Positions 44,375 to 54,617 of a DNA stretch of 64,000 nt are shown piece by piece. Within the stretch, counting starts at the first letter, position 1, and every line of letters starts with the position of its first letter. The notes beneath the pieces are model-generated. The model saw only the letters and a list, made by a program, of their open reading frames with translations. It searched no databases and was not told the DNA's origin. The translations under genes and the position numbers were made by a program. Source of the stretch: Pseudomonadota bacterium (GTDB lineage: Bacteria > Pseudomonadota > Gammaproteobacteria > Burkholderiales > Burkholderiaceae_C); contig JAKBBP010000005.1 in NCBI GenBank assembly GCA_021808445.1, positions 43,592 through 107,591 on the forward strand, written 5' to 3'.

Positions 44375-46804
44375 CTACCCGCAACTCCCGATATACCCGC
44401 AGTTGTCGCAGCGCTCGCAGCCATCAACCTTGCGCAGGTAGGGACCGCCGCATTCGGGACAGATGCGGCCACCCGACAGAAGTTGCGGAAGCGCCTCGGC
44501 CTTGTCCAGGTCGATATGCAGGGCCTGGGGCTGCGACTGCCGCTGCGCGAGCAGGCCCAGCGCCTGCTCGCGCCCGTCCTCGCGCAGGAAGCCGCGGCGC
44601 TTGAGCATTTCCTGCAGCGCGAAGGCGATGGCGGCCACCTCGGACTGGTGGAATCGAGGCGCGCGGCTGCCGTCGGGCTTGATCACCTCGCCGCAGCGTA
44701 CCGGCCCCTTGTCCCACACCACGTCGCGCATGTTGAGCAGGGACTTGGCAATGGATCCGCCCGAGCGCGCGACCAGCGACAGCAGGCGCATGTTGGAGGC
44801 GATCCACTGCTGCCCCTCGTCGCGCTGGCCGGCAGGCATGAAGAACTCGATGGGGCGTTCGATGCGGATGGGCTGTCCGTCGAGCAGTCCCTCGACCTCG
44901 GCAAAGGAAATCGACAGGTACACCGTCTTGCCGCCCTCGGCGGTCATGTAGCTGACCTTGCTGGTCACCGCCTGAAGGTCACCGCCGGGACGGCCCTCGA
45001 TGCGCCGGGTCAGCGGATCGATGTCGGGCAGCGCCGGCGCCTCGGGGGCCGAAGCGGCGGCCGGCGCCACCTGCAGCACGGAACCCAGCACGGTATTCGG
45101 GCGGTAGGTGGCCAGCCCCTTGAGGCCCGCCTTCCAGGCCTCGAGGTACAGGTCCTGGAAATCCTCGAAGGGATAGTCCTCGGCGACGTTGACGGTCTTG
45201 GAAATCCCCGTGTCGATGAAGGGCTGCACGGCAGCCAGCATCTGCATGTGCTCCCGCGCGGGCATCTCCAGCGCGGTGACGAAGGCTGGCGGCAGCCGGG
45301 CCGTGTCGCCGCCGCGCTCGCGCCACAGGCGCCAGGCATGATCGGCCACCTCGTACTCGCGCGTGGTCTCGTCGGGCATGCGCTTCTTGCGGGTGTACAC
45401 CCAGGAGAAGGCGGGCTCGATGCCATTGCTGGCGTTGTCGGCGAAGGCCAGGCTGATGGTGCCGGTGGGAGCCACCGCGAGCAGGTGCGAGTTGCGCAGG
45501 CCATGCGCATGGATGCGTTCGCGCAGCTCCTGGGGCAGGCGGCTGGCGAATCCGCCGGCAAGGTATCGGTCGGCATCGAAGCGGGCAAAGGCACCCTTTT
45601 CCCGCGCGAGTTCCACCGAAGCCGCGTAGGCGGCGTCGCGCAGGTTGCGGGCCATCTCGGCGGCGAAGGCGCGCGCCTGCGCGCTGTCGTAGCGCAGGCC
45701 GAGCTCGATGCAGGCGTCGCCCAGGCCCAGGAAACCCAGGCCCACGCGGCGCTTGTCGCGCGCCTCGGCAGCCTGCTGGGGCAGCGGCCAGAAGGTGATG
45801 TCGAGCACATTGTCGAGCATGCGCACGGCCGTGCCCGCCACCTCGCGCAGGCCGGCCATGTCGAAGCGCGCGCCGGCCTCGAAGGGGTCGATGACGAAGC
45901 GGGTCAGGTCCAGGGACCCCAGGCAGCAGCAGCCGTAGTCGGGCAGGAACTCCTCGGCGCAGGGATTCGTGGCCTCGAAGGTTTCGCAGTACTGCAGGTT
46001 GTTGTCACGGTTGGCGGCATCCAGGAACAGGATGCCCGGCTCGGCGTGGTCGTAGGTGCACTGCATGATCTGCTCCCACAGCGCCCGCGCGCGCGCACGG
46101 CGGTACACCCACTGGCCGTCGTCGCGCTGCCGCGCCCCGCGGGCGATCTGCTCGTCGCCGGGGCGCGCCCGATGCACCAGGTCCACCTCGGCGTCGTCGA
46201 GCACGGCCTGCATGAAGGCATCCCCCACGCCCACCGAGAGATTGAAGTTGCGCAAGGCGCCGCCGTCCTTGGCGTGGATGAAGGCCTCGATGTCGGGATG
46301 GTCGATGCGCAGCACCCCCATCTGCGCGCCACGCCGGGCCCCGGCCGACTCGACGGTCTGGCAGGAGGCGTCGAACACGCGCATGAAGGACAGCGGACCG
46401 CTGGCACGGCTGTGCGTGGCGCCCACCAGGGCGCCCGCGGGGCGGATGCGGCTGAAGTCGTAGCCCACGCCCCCGCCGCGGCGCATGGTCTCCGCGGCCT
46501 CGGCCAGGGCGCGATAGATGCCGGGCTTGTCGTCCACGGGCTCCGACACCGAGTCGCCCACCGGCTGCACGAAACAGTTGATCAACGTGGCCTGGATGCC
46601 GCTGCCGGCGGCCGACATGATGCGTCCGGCCGGAATGAAGCCGCGCTGCATGGCCTCCAGGAAACGCGCCTGGGCGGCCGCGGGGTCGGGCTCCACCGCG
46701 GCCAGCGCGCGCGCAACGCGCTGCTGGATGTCCGCGGCGCTGCGCTCGCCGTCCTTGGCGTATTTTTCCGCCAGGACGTCGAGGCTGATGTCTTGTGCCT
46801 GCAT
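44375..46804 (-). CDS. nrdJ: Adenosylcobalamin-dependent (class II) ribonucleotide reductase
   Basis: 809 residues from the ATG at 46804 with GGAG upstream. Redox Cys in LINCFVQPV (about 77) and CLGSLDLT; NPCAEE holds the radical Asn-x-Cys-x-Glu set; APTGTISLAF binds substrate phosphate. The C-terminus has a zinc-ribbon-like ICPECGG with CERCDNCG, the cysteines that relay electrons from thioredoxin. Works with or without oxygen if B12 is available. Convergent with nrdDG; cobalt uptake may come from the permease at 40-41 kb. No NrdR box is apparent at its own 5' end. Confidence 0.92.
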   Translation of the reverse strand: MQAQDISLDVLAEKYAKDGERSAADIQQRVARALAAVEPDPAAAQARFLEAMQRGFIPAGRIMSAAGSGIQATLINCFVQPVGDSVSEPVDDKPGIYRALAEAAETMRRGGGVGYDFSRIRPAGALVGATHSRASGPLSFMRVFDASCQTVESAGARRGAQMGVLRIDHPDIEAFIHAKDGGALRNFNLSVGVGDAFMQAVLDDAEVDLVHRARPGDEQIARGARQRDDGQWVYRRARARALWEQIMQCTYDHAEPGILFLDAANRDNNLQYCETFEATNPCAEEFLPDYGCCCLGSLDLTRFVIDPFEAGARFDMAGLREVAGTAVRMLDNVLDITFWPLPQQAAEARDKRRVGLGFLGLGDACIELGLRYDSAQARAFAAEMARNLRDAAYAASVELAREKGAFARFDADRYLAGGFASRLPQELRERIHAHGLRNSHLLAVAPTGTISLAFADNASNGIEPAFSWVYTRKKRMPDETTREYEVADHAWRLWRERGGDTARLPPAFVTALEMPAREHMQMLAAVQPFIDTGISKTVNVAEDYPFEDFQDLYLEAWKAGLKGLATYRPNTVLGSVLQVAPAAASAPEAPALPDIDPLTRRIEGRPGGDLQAVTSKVSYMTAEGGKTVYLSISFAEVEGLLDGQPIRIERPIEFFMPAGQRDEGQQWIASNMRLLSLVARSGGSIAKSLLNMRDVVWDKGPVRCGEVIKPDGSRAPRFHQSEVAAIAFALQEMLKRRGFLREDGREQALGLLAQRQSQPQALHIDLDKAEALPQLLSGGRICPECGGPYLRKVDGCERCDNCGYIGSCG

Positions 46805-46821
46805 GGGGGCTCCTGGATGGC

Positions 46822-46861
46822 GGGAAGGACCCTTCCCTGGGAGCCCCGGGCAGGGACTCCC
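46822..46861. promoter_or_regulatory. Two inverted repeats in the short gap before nrdJ
   Basis: GGGAAGG (46822-46828) and CCTTCCC (46831-46837) form a 7-bp dyad; GGGAG and CTCCC flank the following stretch to 46861. They lie between the rmuC stop and the nrdJ start. The gap (65 nt) is too small for a cobalamin riboswitch, so these may be operator or mRNA structure. Confidence 0.4.
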
Positions 46862-46869
46862 ATGCCCCT

Positions 46870-48318
46870 TTATAGCTCGGCTTGCGGGTCCTCGGGGTTG
46901 ACCGGAGGCAAATCCAGCAGGCCCCGCGCCTGTTCCGCGGACAGCGCCTCCACGGCCCTGAGCTGACGCCCCATGGCCCGGGTGCGGGTCTCGGCCGCTC
47001 CCAGCGTGCTGCCGGCCTCGTCCAGCTTCTTGCGCACGCGGGCCAGGGCCTCGCCGAATTTGCCGAATTCGGTCTTCACCGCCCCCAGAACCTTCCACAC
47101 CTCGGTGGAACGCTGCTGCAGGGCCAGGGTGCGAAAACCCATCTGCAGACTGTTCAGCAGGGCCAGCAAGGTGGTCGGGCCGGCCAGCATCACCCGCTGC
47201 TCGCGCTGCAGCGCCTCCACCAGCCCGGGGCGGCGCAGGGCCTCCGCGTACAGGCCTTCGGTGGGCAGGAACAGAATCGCGAAATCCGTGGTGTGCGGAG
47301 CCGCCACGTACTTGGAGCGAATGGAACGAGCCTCCTCGCGCAGGCGCAGCTCCAGCGCCTTGGCGGCCGCCTCGGCGGCTGGCTTGTCGGCGGCATCCTG
47401 CGCCTGCAGCAGGCGATCGTAGTCCTCGCGAGGAAACTTGGCGTCGATGGGCAGCCACAGCGGCCCCTCCCCGTCGCCGGGCAGGCGAATGGCGTACTCC
47501 ACGCGCGCGCCGCTTCCGGGCACGGTCTCCACGTTCACACCGTACTGCTCGGCGGTGAAGACCTGGTCGAGCAGGCCCGCAAGCTGGATCTCGCCCACCA
47601 CGCCGCGGGATTTGACATTGGAGAACACGCGCTGCAGGTCCCCCACGCCCTGGGCCAGCTTGCGCATCTCGCCCAGACCGCTGTGCACCTGCTCCAGGCG
47701 CTCGGCCACCTGCCGGAAGCTCTCGCCCAGGCGCTGCTCCAGCGTGGCGTGCAGCTTCTCGTCCACGGTCTGACGCATCTGCTCGAGCTTGCTGTCGTTG
47801 TCGGACTGCAGCTCGCGCAGGCGCTGCTCGACCGTCGCACGCAACTCGGCCTGGCGCTGCTCGGAGCTTGCCCGGAGTGCCTCGAAGCGTTCACTCAATT
47901 GCTGCTGCAAGGCCTGCAGGGCCTGGGTGTTGCCCTGGTTCAGCACCGCGACCTGCTGCACCAGGGTATCGGCTAGACCCTTTTGCAGATGGTGCAGCTG
48001 CTGCACCACGGCACCGAGTCGCTCGTTGGCGCTCCGGGCTGCCTCGGCCTGCTGGGTCAGGAGGGTCTGCTGGAACCGGGCGAACTGCTCGCCCTGCTCG
48101 CTGCGCAAGCTCTGCCCGCTGCCCTGCACCGCGTCGCGCAATCCGCGCTCCAGGCGGTCCAGCGCAGGCAGCACGCCCGCATCCTGCTCCCGCCGCGACT
48201 CGGCCAGGCGACGCAGCTGGGCGAGCTGCCCCAGCAGCAGGGCACCACCGGCCAGCAGCAGCACCGCCAGCAGCGCCAGCAGCAGGGCAGGCAGCAGCGC
48301 CAAGGCGTCGCCCCCCAA
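46870..48318 (-). CDS. rmuC: RmuC-family DNA recombination protein
   Basis: 482 residues. One N-terminal membrane helix (about 7-30, Leu/Ala rich), a long coiled coil (about 35-225), then the conserved nuclease-like domain: NVKSRGVVGEIQLAGLLDQV, LPIDAKFPREDY, FAILFLPTEGLYAEALRRPG and VMLAGPTTLLALLNSLQMGF. RmuC limits recombination at inverted repeats. Its start is 2 nt after the hydroxyacid dehydrogenase stop, indicating one operon. Confidence 0.9.
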   Translation of the reverse strand: MGGDALALLPALLLALLAVLLLAGGALLLGQLAQLRRLAESRREQDAGVLPALDRLERGLRDAVQGSGQSLRSEQGEQFARFQQTLLTQQAEAARSANERLGAVVQQLHHLQKGLADTLVQQVAVLNQGNTQALQALQQQLSERFEALRASSEQRQAELRATVEQRLRELQSDNDSKLEQMRQTVDEKLHATLEQRLGESFRQVAERLEQVHSGLGEMRKLAQGVGDLQRVFSNVKSRGVVGEIQLAGLLDQVFTAEQYGVNVETVPGSGARVEYAIRLPGDGEGPLWLPIDAKFPREDYDRLLQAQDAADKPAAEAAAKALELRLREEARSIRSKYVAAPHTTDFAILFLPTEGLYAEALRRPGLVEALQREQRVMLAGPTTLLALLNSLQMGFRTLALQQRSTEVWKVLGAVKTEFGKFGEALARVRKKLDEAGSTLGAAETRTRAMGRQLRAVEALSAEQARGLLDLPPVNPEDPQAEL

Positions 48319-48320
48319 GC

Positions 48321-49313
48321 TCAGGCCCCCGGGGCGGGCACGGGGGTGAGCGGCGCACCGCCGCCGAGCACGGCCAGCAGATTGTCCACCGCCAGGCGCA
48401 CCATGGCGCGCCGCGTGGGCAGCGAAGCGCTGGCGATGTGCGGAGTGATCAGCAGGCGCGGCGCATCCAGCAGCACGGGGTTGGGCGTGGGTTCGCCCTC
48501 GAACACGTCCAGCCCGGCGGCGCCCAGGTGCCCGGAATGCAGCGCCGCTGCCAGCGCCGGTTCGTCCACCAGGCCGCCGCGGCCGATGTTCACCAGCGTG
48601 GAGCCCGGGCGCATGCGCGCCAGTTCGGCCGCGCCGATCAGGTGCCGCGACTCGGGGCTGTAGGGCAACGCCAGCAGCACGTGATCGCTTTGCTGCAGCA
48701 GTTCGTCCAGGCTGCGGTACTCGGCGCCGCTCTCGCGCTCCAGCGCGGGATCGAGGCGGCGGCGGTTGTGGTAGAGGATGCGCGCACCGAAACCCAGCGC
48801 GGCGCGGCGCGCCACCGCGCGCCCGATGCGCCCCATGCCGACGATGCCCAGGGTGCTTGCGTGCACGTCGGCGCCGGCGAACAGCTCGGCGCTCCAGCGC
48901 TTCCAGAGCCCCTCGCGCAGGTAGCGCTCGGCCGCGCCCATCTGGCGCACGGCCCCCAGCAGCAGGGCCATGCCGAAATCGGCGGTGGTCTCGTCCAGCA
49001 CGTCCGGCGCGTGCGTGACCACCACGCCGCGCGCGGCGCAGGCGGGTACGTCCACGTGGTCATAGCCCACCGTCATGGTGGCGACCACGCGCAGCCCCGG
49101 GCAGGCGTCCAGCAGCGCGGCGTCGATGCGTTCGCTGCCGGTGATCAGCGCGCCCTGCTTGTCGCGCAGCCACTGCCGCAACTCCTCGGGCGTGGCGCTC
49201 CGGTCGCTGTCGTTGTACTGCACTTCGCAGGCCTCGCGCAGCGGCTGCAGCACTTCGTCGAACAGCTTGCGTGCCACCAGCACGCGGGGGCGTCGGCTCG
49301 GATCGGTCGTCAT
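48321..49313 (-). CDS. D-2-hydroxyacid dehydrogenase (glyoxylate/hydroxypyruvate or 2-ketogluconate reductase type)
   Basis: 330 residues. NAD(P) motif GMGRIGRAVARRA, catalytic Arg in NIGRGGLVDE, Glu in LDVFEGEP and His in ITPHIASAS. This GhrB/TkrA-like group reduces glyoxylate, hydroxypyruvate or 2-ketogluconate; the substrate cannot be fixed here. It lies 3 nt after pncB in the same direction. Confidence 0.88.
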   Translation of the reverse strand: MTTDPSRRPRVLVARKLFDEVLQPLREACEVQYNDSDRSATPEELRQWLRDKQGALITGSERIDAALLDACPGLRVVATMTVGYDHVDVPACAARGVVVTHAPDVLDETTADFGMALLLGAVRQMGAAERYLREGLWKRWSAELFAGADVHASTLGIVGMGRIGRAVARRAALGFGARILYHNRRRLDPALERESGAEYRSLDELLQQSDHVLLALPYSPESRHLIGAAELARMRPGSTLVNIGRGGLVDEPALAAALHSGHLGAAGLDVFEGEPTPNPVLLDAPRLLITPHIASASLPTRRAMVRLAVDNLLAVLGGGAPLTPVPAPGA

Positions 49314-49316
49314 GGT

Positions 49317-50516
49317 TCAGGACTGGAAAGCGGGAGCAGGAATCTGGAACACCTCGCGCAGGTAGGCAAGGTAGGCGGGGTCGTCGCACATGTTCTTGCC
49401 CGGGTCATCGCTGACCTTGGCCACCGGCTGGCCGTTGCAGCGGATCATCTTGATCACCATCTGCGGCGCCTCGTGGCCCAGGTCGTGCATCAGGTGGGTG
49501 CCGATGCCGAAGGCCATGCCCACGCGCTCGTGGAAACGCCGGTACAGCGCCTCCACCTTGTCGATGGTCAGCGAATCACTGAAGACCAGGGTCTTGCCGC
49601 GCGGGTCGACGCGGTGGCGCGCGTAGTGCGCGATCATCTGCTCGGCCCACGCGAAGGGATCGCCGGAATCGTGGCGCGCGCCGTCGAACAGCTTGCAGAA
49701 ATACAGGTCGAAATCCCGCAGGAAGGCCTGCAGGCCGTACACGTCGGCCAGCGCGATCCCGAGATCGCCGCGGTACTCGCGCGCCCAGGTCTCGAAGCCG
49801 AACACCTGAGTGTCGCGCAGGCGCGGACCCAGCGCCTGGCAGGCCTGCAGGTATTCGTGGGCCATCGTGCCCAGGGGCACCAGGTCCATCTCGCGCGCCA
49901 GCGCCACGTTGCTGGTGCCGGCGAGCTGCTCGCCCAGGCCGCCGCGCAAGCGCTCCAGCACGCGCCGCTGCCATGGCCGCGAGTAGCGCCGGCGCGTGCC
50001 GTAGTCGGCGATGCGGCAGCCCTCCAGGCCGCGTTGGCGCAATTGCGCGATCTTGCCGTCCAGGCGTGCCATCGCCGCGCGCTGGTCGGCGTGCGCGTGC
50101 ACGTGGGTGGCCCACACCTCGCCGACGATGGCCAGCACCGGCACCTCGAACAGGATGGTGTGCAGCCAGGAACCGCGGATCGTGATGTCGATCTCGCCGC
50201 GCGCGCGGGCCTGCGGGTCGTCCGCGGGGCGGGCGTGGATGCGCGAGCGGTTGAGCCGGAACAGCTCCAGGAAATCGACGAAATCACTTTTGATGAACCG
50301 CAGGCTCCGCAGATAGTCCAGCTCCTGCTGCGTGAACTGCAGCGTGCACAGGGCGTCGAGCTCGGCGTCGATGCGAGGCAACAGCGGGGCCAGCTCCACG
50401 CCCGGAGTGCGGCAGCGGAACCGGTATTCGACTTGCGCGGCCGGGAAATGATGCAGCACCACCTGCATCATGGTGAACTTGTACAGATCGGTGTCGAGCA
50501 GCGACTCGATGATCAT
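49317..50516 (-). CDS. pncB: Nicotinate phosphoribosyltransferase
   Basis: 399 residues, type-1 Pnc[22 protein letters not shown], the phosphorylated-His region [28 protein letters not shown] and [10 protein letters not shown] are diagnostic. Converts nicotinate plus PRPP and ATP to nicotinate mononucleotide in NAD salvage. The ATG at 50516 overlaps the nitroreductase stop by 4 nt. Confidence 0.93.
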   Translation of the reverse strand: MIIESLLDTDLYKFTMMQVVLHHFPAAQVEYRFRCRTPGVELAPLLPRIDAELDALCTLQFTQQELDYLRSLRFIKSDFVDFLELFRLNRSRIHARPADDPQARARGEIDITIRGSWLHTILFEVPVLAIVGEVWATHVHAHADQRAAMARLDGKIAQLRQRGLEGCRIADYGTRRRYSRPWQRRVLERLRGGLGEQLAGTSNVALAREMDLVPLGTMAHEYLQACQALGPRLRDTQVFGFETWAREYRGDLGIALADVYGLQAFLRDFDLYFCKLFDGARHDSGDPFAWAEQMIAHYARHRVDPRGKTLVFSDSLTIDKVEALYRRFHERVGMAFGIGTHLMHDLGHEAPQMVIKMIRCNGQPVAKVSDDPGKNMCDDPAYLAYLREVFQIPAPAFQS

Positions 50517-51217
50517 CGGTCGAGGAAGGTGGTGAACTCGGCCACGTCGGCCCGCTCGGTGTGCAGGCTGTTCTCCACCGCCTGCGGATCCGCCCAGCCC
50601 AGCGACATGCCGCACACCACCTGCTGCGAGGGCCGCAGACCCAGTTCCTCCTCGATGATGCGGTGGAACTGCGTGAAGGCCGCCTGCGGGCAGGTGTCGA
50701 GCCCGCGCGCGCGCGCGGCGACCATGATGTTCTGCAGGAACATGCCGTAGTCCAGCCAGCTGCCCTGCTCCATCACGCGGTCGATGCTGAACAGCAGGCC
50801 CACCGGGGCGTCGAAAAACAGGAAATTGCGCCGGTGCTGGGCGTGCATGCCCTGCTTGTCGGCCTTGGCGATGCCCAGCAGGCCGTACAGGTCCCAGCCC
50901 ACCTTGCGTCTTCGCTCCAAGTAGGGGCTTTGCCACTGGCGCGGGTAGTAGGCGTATTCCTCGGTGTGCGCGGCCGCCTGCGCGGGGTCGTCGTAAGCCT
51001 GGGCGATGCGCCGGCTCAGGCGTTGCAGCGCCTCGCCGCTGAGCACGTGGACCTGCCAGGGTTGGGTGTTGCTGCCCGAGGGGGCGCGCGCCGCCACGCG
51101 CAGGATCTGCTCGAGGACTTCGCGCGCGACGGGACGCGGCAGGAAACGGCGGATCGAGCGCCGGGAGGTGATGGCCTGGTCCACCGCCTGGATGCTGGAG
51201 TCTTGGGCTGCTGACAT
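50513..51217 (-). CDS. Nitroreductase-family flavoprotein
   Basis: 234 residues. FMN-binding [13 protein letters not shown] near the start, then [20 protein letters not shown] and the C-terminal region [12 protein letters not shown]. Uses NAD(P)H to reduce nitro groups, quinones or similar; natural substrate unknown. Coupled to pncB, so co-expression with NAD salvage is likely. Confidence 0.88.
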   Translation of the reverse strand: MSAAQDSSIQAVDQAITSRRSIRRFLPRPVAREVLEQILRVAARAPSGSNTQPWQVHVLSGEALQRLSRRIAQAYDDPAQAAAHTEEYAYYPRQWQSPYLERRRKVGWDLYGLLGIAKADKQGMHAQHRRNFLFFDAPVGLLFSIDRVMEQGSWLDYGMFLQNIMVAARARGLDTCPQAAFTQFHRIIEEELGLRPSQQVVCGMSLGWADPQAVENSLHTERADVAEFTTFLDR

Positions 51218-51423
51218 GATGCACCCGGAGTGTAGGGCGAGGCACCGCCGGACGTCCGGCGCGCCGCGTCCGGGCCGTGCGCGCACCAGGACGAAACGGT
51301 CGCACTGCCGGCTCGCCTCCTCGCGGTGCGAGCCGCCCCGCGCTGGTGCGCGGCCGCGGCGCGCTGCCGCAGCACCATTGGCATGGGCCTTGCTGGCACC
51401 GGCCTGTCAACCCTGGGCCTTTC

Positions 51424-53571
51424 ATGCGACAACTGGACTCCACCTTTCTTCCGAGCGGCCCGGCCGGCGCGCAGGCCCAGGTAGGCACCGAGGTCATCCG
51501 CCGCCTGGCAGCGCAACGCGACCTGGAGCGTTTTTTCGAACTGGCGGCGGCGGAGGCGGCACGCGTGCTGCAGGCCGACGGTGCCGCGATGATCGAGCCC
51601 GACGGCCCTTCGCACCTGCGCTACCGCTTTTTCCAGGGACTGCCGGAGGACTACCGGCGCCTGGCCGCCGGCTACCGCTTCGAGATCTCCGACGGAACCG
51701 CGGGGCTGGCTCTGCGGTGCGGCCAGCCGGTGTTCACCGCCGACTATCCGGCCAGCGACCATGCCATGCCCGACTTCGTGCGTTGCGGGCTTCGCGCCAA
51801 CCTGATCGTGCCCGTCGGACCGCCCGAGGACCGCCGCGGGGTGATCGCGCTGGCCTGGTTCGGGCGCGGCCCGGCGCGCGAACCCGACGCCGAGCAGATG
51901 GCGGTGGTGGCCATGGTGGCCGACCTGATGTACTGGGCGCTGCACCGCCAGCATCTGGAGCACAGTCTGCAGCAGCAGGCCCGCCACGATCCGCTGACCG
52001 GCCTGCCCAATCGGCGCTACCTGCTGGGCCAGCTCGAGGCCATGCTTCGCCGGCAGTCGCCGCAGGCGCCGCTGGCGGTGGCCTGGCTGGACCTGGACGG
52101 CTTCAAGCCGGTCAACGACCTGCACGGCCACGAACAGGGCGATGCGGTGCTGGGCATGTTCGCCGAGCGCCTGCGCGCGGCGGTGCGCGAGAACGACTTC
52201 GTGGCGCGCCTGGGAGGCGATGAATTCGCGGTCGTGTTCGCCGAGGTGCACGGCGAAGTCGAACTGCACGCGCTGCTGGACCGGCTCAGCGAGTGCCTGA
52301 ACCGTCCCTACCGGCTGCGCGCAGGCGGCGCCGTGGAGTGCCCGGCCAGCATCGGCGCGGCCTGGGCGGGCGCCGGCTCGCTGGACGCGGAGGCGCTGCT
52401 GCGTGACGCCGACCGCGCCATGTACCTGGCCAAGGGGCGCCATCGCCCCGGCCAGGCGGCCTGGCGCGTGTTCTCGGTGCCTGCGCCCGCGCCGGGACCG
52501 GAGGCCGGCGCCCCATTGCCCGGGGAACTGGAACTGCACTACCAGCCGGTGTTCGACCTCGACCGTCGCTGCGTGGTGCGCCTCGAAAGCCTGGCCCGGC
52601 TTCGCCGCGACGGCCAGCTGCTGGCCCCGGCCGAATTTCTCGGCCAGCTGGACCGGCGCCAGCACCGACAGCTGCTGCAGGGGGTGCTCGACGCCAGCCT
52701 GCACCAGCTGGCGCAATGGGAGCTGCAGGGTCTGGGCGGACTGTGCGTGTCGGTCAACGTGGAGCCGCACGCCTTGGGCGAGCCCGACCTGGCGCAGCGC
52801 GTGGCCCGGCAGCTGCAGCACCACGGCCTGCACCCCAGCCGGCTCACGCTGGAGATCCTCGAGCGCGGCGAACTGCTCAGCCGCGACGCAGCGCTGCGTC
52901 AGCTCACGCTGCTGCGCGCCATGGGGGTGCGCCTGGCCATCGACGATCTGGGCACCGGGCATTCCAGCCTGCTGCGCCTGCGCAGCCTGCCCATGGACGA
53001 GATCAAGCTCGACCAGGCCTTCGTGCGCGACATCGCGCGCAACCTGCAGGACATCGCCTTCGTGCGCAGCGTGCGCGAGCTGGCCCACGGGCTGCACGTG
53101 GAACTGGTGGCCGAGGGAGCGGAAAACGCCGAGATCCTGGAAATCCTGCAGGCGCTGGGCATTCGCCAGGTGCAGGGCTGGGGCGTCGCGCGTGCGGTGC
53201 CGGCACGGGAGCTGCCGCAGCTGCTGGCGCGCCTGCGCGACTGGCGCCCGGTGCGCGTGGGCAGCGCGCTGGCGCTGGCCTACACCCGGCACCTGAACCT
53301 GGATTCCCACATCCTGGGCCTGCTGCACAACGCACCGGCCCATCTGCGGGCGTTCCGCCCGGGCGAGGCGCTGCCGGCCGAGCTGGAGCTGGCCTTGCGC
53401 GAAGTGCCCGCCGCTGGCGACCTGTATCGCCAGCAGCGCGTGCTGCTGGCCGACATGGCGCGCCACCACGAGCTCGACCTGCGACTGCCCATGCGTCGCT
53501 ACCGCCAGCTGGGCGAACGCGTGCGCGAGCTGCTGGCGCTGGCCGCGCGCATGGGGCCCCGGTCGGCCTGA
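51424..53571 (+). CDS. GAF-GGDEF-EAL c-di-GMP turnover protein
   Basis: 715 residues. GAF sensor about 15-170, GGDEF with [12 protein letters not shown] and intact [11 protein letters not shown] plus an RxxD I-site (REND), then EAL. The EAL domain keeps its Glu although the motif reads LESLARLRR, along with VNVEPH, LTLEILE, IDDLGTG, IKLDQAF and VAEGAEN, so hydrolysis is plausible. A helical tail of about 110 residues after EAL ([19 protein letters not shown] onwards) matches nothing I recognise. No membrane segment. Confidence 0.88.
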   Translation: MRQLDSTFLPSGPAGAQAQVGTEVIRRLAAQRDLERFFELAAAEAARVLQADGAAMIEPDGPSHLRYRFFQGLPEDYRRLAAGYRFEISDGTAGLALRCGQPVFTADYPASDHAMPDFVRCGLRANLIVPVGPPEDRRGVIALAWFGRGPAREPDAEQMAVVAMVADLMYWALHRQHLEHSLQQQARHDPLTGLPNRRYLLGQLEAMLRRQSPQAPLAVAWLDLDGFKPVNDLHGHEQGDAVLGMFAERLRAAVRENDFVARLGGDEFAVVFAEVHGEVELHALLDRLSECLNRPYRLRAGGAVECPASIGAAWAGAGSLDAEALLRDADRAMYLAKGRHRPGQAAWRVFSVPAPAPGPEAGAPLPGELELHYQPVFDLDRRCVVRLESLARLRRDGQLLAPAEFLGQLDRRQHRQLLQGVLDASLHQLAQWELQGLGGLCVSVNVEPHALGEPDLAQRVARQLQHHGLHPSRLTLEILERGELLSRDAALRQLTLLRAMGVRLAIDDLGTGHSSLLRLRSLPMDEIKLDQAFVRDIARNLQDIAFVRSVRELAHGLHVELVAEGAENAEILEILQALGIRQVQGWGVARAVPARELPQLLARLRDWRPVRVGSALALAYTRHLNLDSHILGLLHNAPAHLRAFRPGEALPAELELALREVPAAGDLYRQQRVLLADMARHHELDLRLPMRRYRQLGERVRELLALAARMGPRSA

Positions 53572-53740
53572 GGATGTTTGATGCGGCACAACATGTCCCT
53601 AGCCCCCAGGGCAGGCCCGACCCGCGGTTTCGTGCTTCAATGGCGAAGTGTCCCGGAAGCCGGGATCGCCGCATAACTTGTTGTCAAGAAAGATCTTTTT
53701 CCTGTGTTGCCCAATTTGTTGCGTCGCACCAAAAAACTTC

Positions 53741-53768
53741 TTGACATGCGCTGATTCCGGCCTAGAAT
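53741..53768 (+). promoter_or_regulatory. Sigma-70 promoter for the phasin gene
   Basis: TTGACA (53741-53746), 16-bp spacer, TAGAAT (53763-53768). It is the clearest vegetative promoter in the window and lies 155 bp before the phasin ATG. The rest of the 351-nt gap 53572-53922 is AT-richer than its surroundings but shows no further feature I can support. Confidence 0.75.
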
Positions 53769-53922
53769 TCGTCTTGTGCGCTGCACAAACACCCGGTTCC
53801 GGAATCCAGGCATGTCACGGAACGGACTTGTTGAAGGCGCACGATGGAGAGCAAGGCTGGGCTCGACTCCGGCCTCCTTTGAATCCGCAACGCCTGCCAA
53901 CCACAGCATCCCTCTGGAGCCG

Positions 53923-54483
53923 ATGATGATGACCCCCGAACAAGTGATCGCCGCCCAAAAAGCCCAACTGGAAACCCTCTTCGCTCTGTCGGGCAAGGCG
54001 GTGGACGGCTTCGAGCGCATGGTCGAGCTGAACCTGCAAACCCTGAAGACGGCTCTGCACGAGAGCTCGGAAGCCACGCTGGCCGCGCTGTCGGTCAAGG
54101 ACCTGCAGGAATTCACCGCGCTGCAGCCCAACCTGACCCAGCCGCTGACCGAGAAGGCGCTGGCCTACGCGCAGCATGTGTATGAAATCGCCTCCGGCAC
54201 CCAGGCCGAGATCGCCAAGGCGGTGGAAGCCAATGCCAGCGAAATGAACAAGAAGGTCCAGGCCCTGGTCGAGACCGCCACCAAGAACGCCCCCGCCGGC
54301 ACCGAGACCGCCGTGGCCATGTTCAAGACCGCGATGAGCGCCGCGAACAACGCCTACGACTCGCTGCACAAGGCCAGCAAGCAGGCTGCCGAAGTGGTGG
54401 AAGCCAACATCAGCACCGTGACCAGCACCGCCATGAAGGCGGCGCAAGGCAACGGCAGCAGCCGCGCCAAGCGCGCCGCCTGA
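53923..54483 (+). CDS. Phasin family protein (polyhydroxyalkanoate granule surface)
   Basis: 186 residues, phasin-2 type. MTPEQVIAAQKAQLETLFAL, then FERMVELNLQTLKTALHES and LTEKALAYAQHVYEIASGT, ending with a basic SSRAKRAA tail. Almost wholly amphipathic helix. Three ATGs in a row (53923, 53926, 53929) follow GGAG; the third has the best spacing. Phasins coat polyhydroxybutyrate granules, so the organism probably stores PHA. It is monocistronic with its own promoter and terminator, consistent with high expression. Confidence 0.9.
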   Translation: MMMTPEQVIAAQKAQLETLFALSGKAVDGFERMVELNLQTLKTALHESSEATLAALSVKDLQEFTALQPNLTQPLTEKALAYAQHVYEIASGTQAEIAKAVEANASEMNKKVQALVETATKNAPAGTETAVAMFKTAMSAANNAYDSLHKASKQAAEVVEANISTVTSTAMKAAQGNGSSRAKRAA

Positions 54484-54558
54484 GCCAGGGCCACGACATC
54501 AGGCCGCGCAGACGGCCGTACCGTTTGTCTCCTCGGTACTTTCTCAAGTACCTTCAGC

Positions 54559-54590
54559 AGGCCGATCGGCAACGATCGGCCTCTTTTTTT
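54559..54590 (+). terminator. Rho-independent terminator of the phasin gene
   Basis: AGGCCGATCG (54559-54568) pairs perfectly with CGATCGGCCT (54573-54582) around a GCAA tetraloop and is followed by C and seven T. Textbook intrinsic terminator, 76 nt after the phasin stop. Confidence 0.95.
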
Positions 54591-54617
54591 GCGCCGTCGG
54601 CGCGGGGCCGGGCCCGG

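Noticed and set aside
46805..46869. Cobalamin riboswitch before nrdJ
   Set aside because: Only 65 nt are available and no B12-box-like element is visible.
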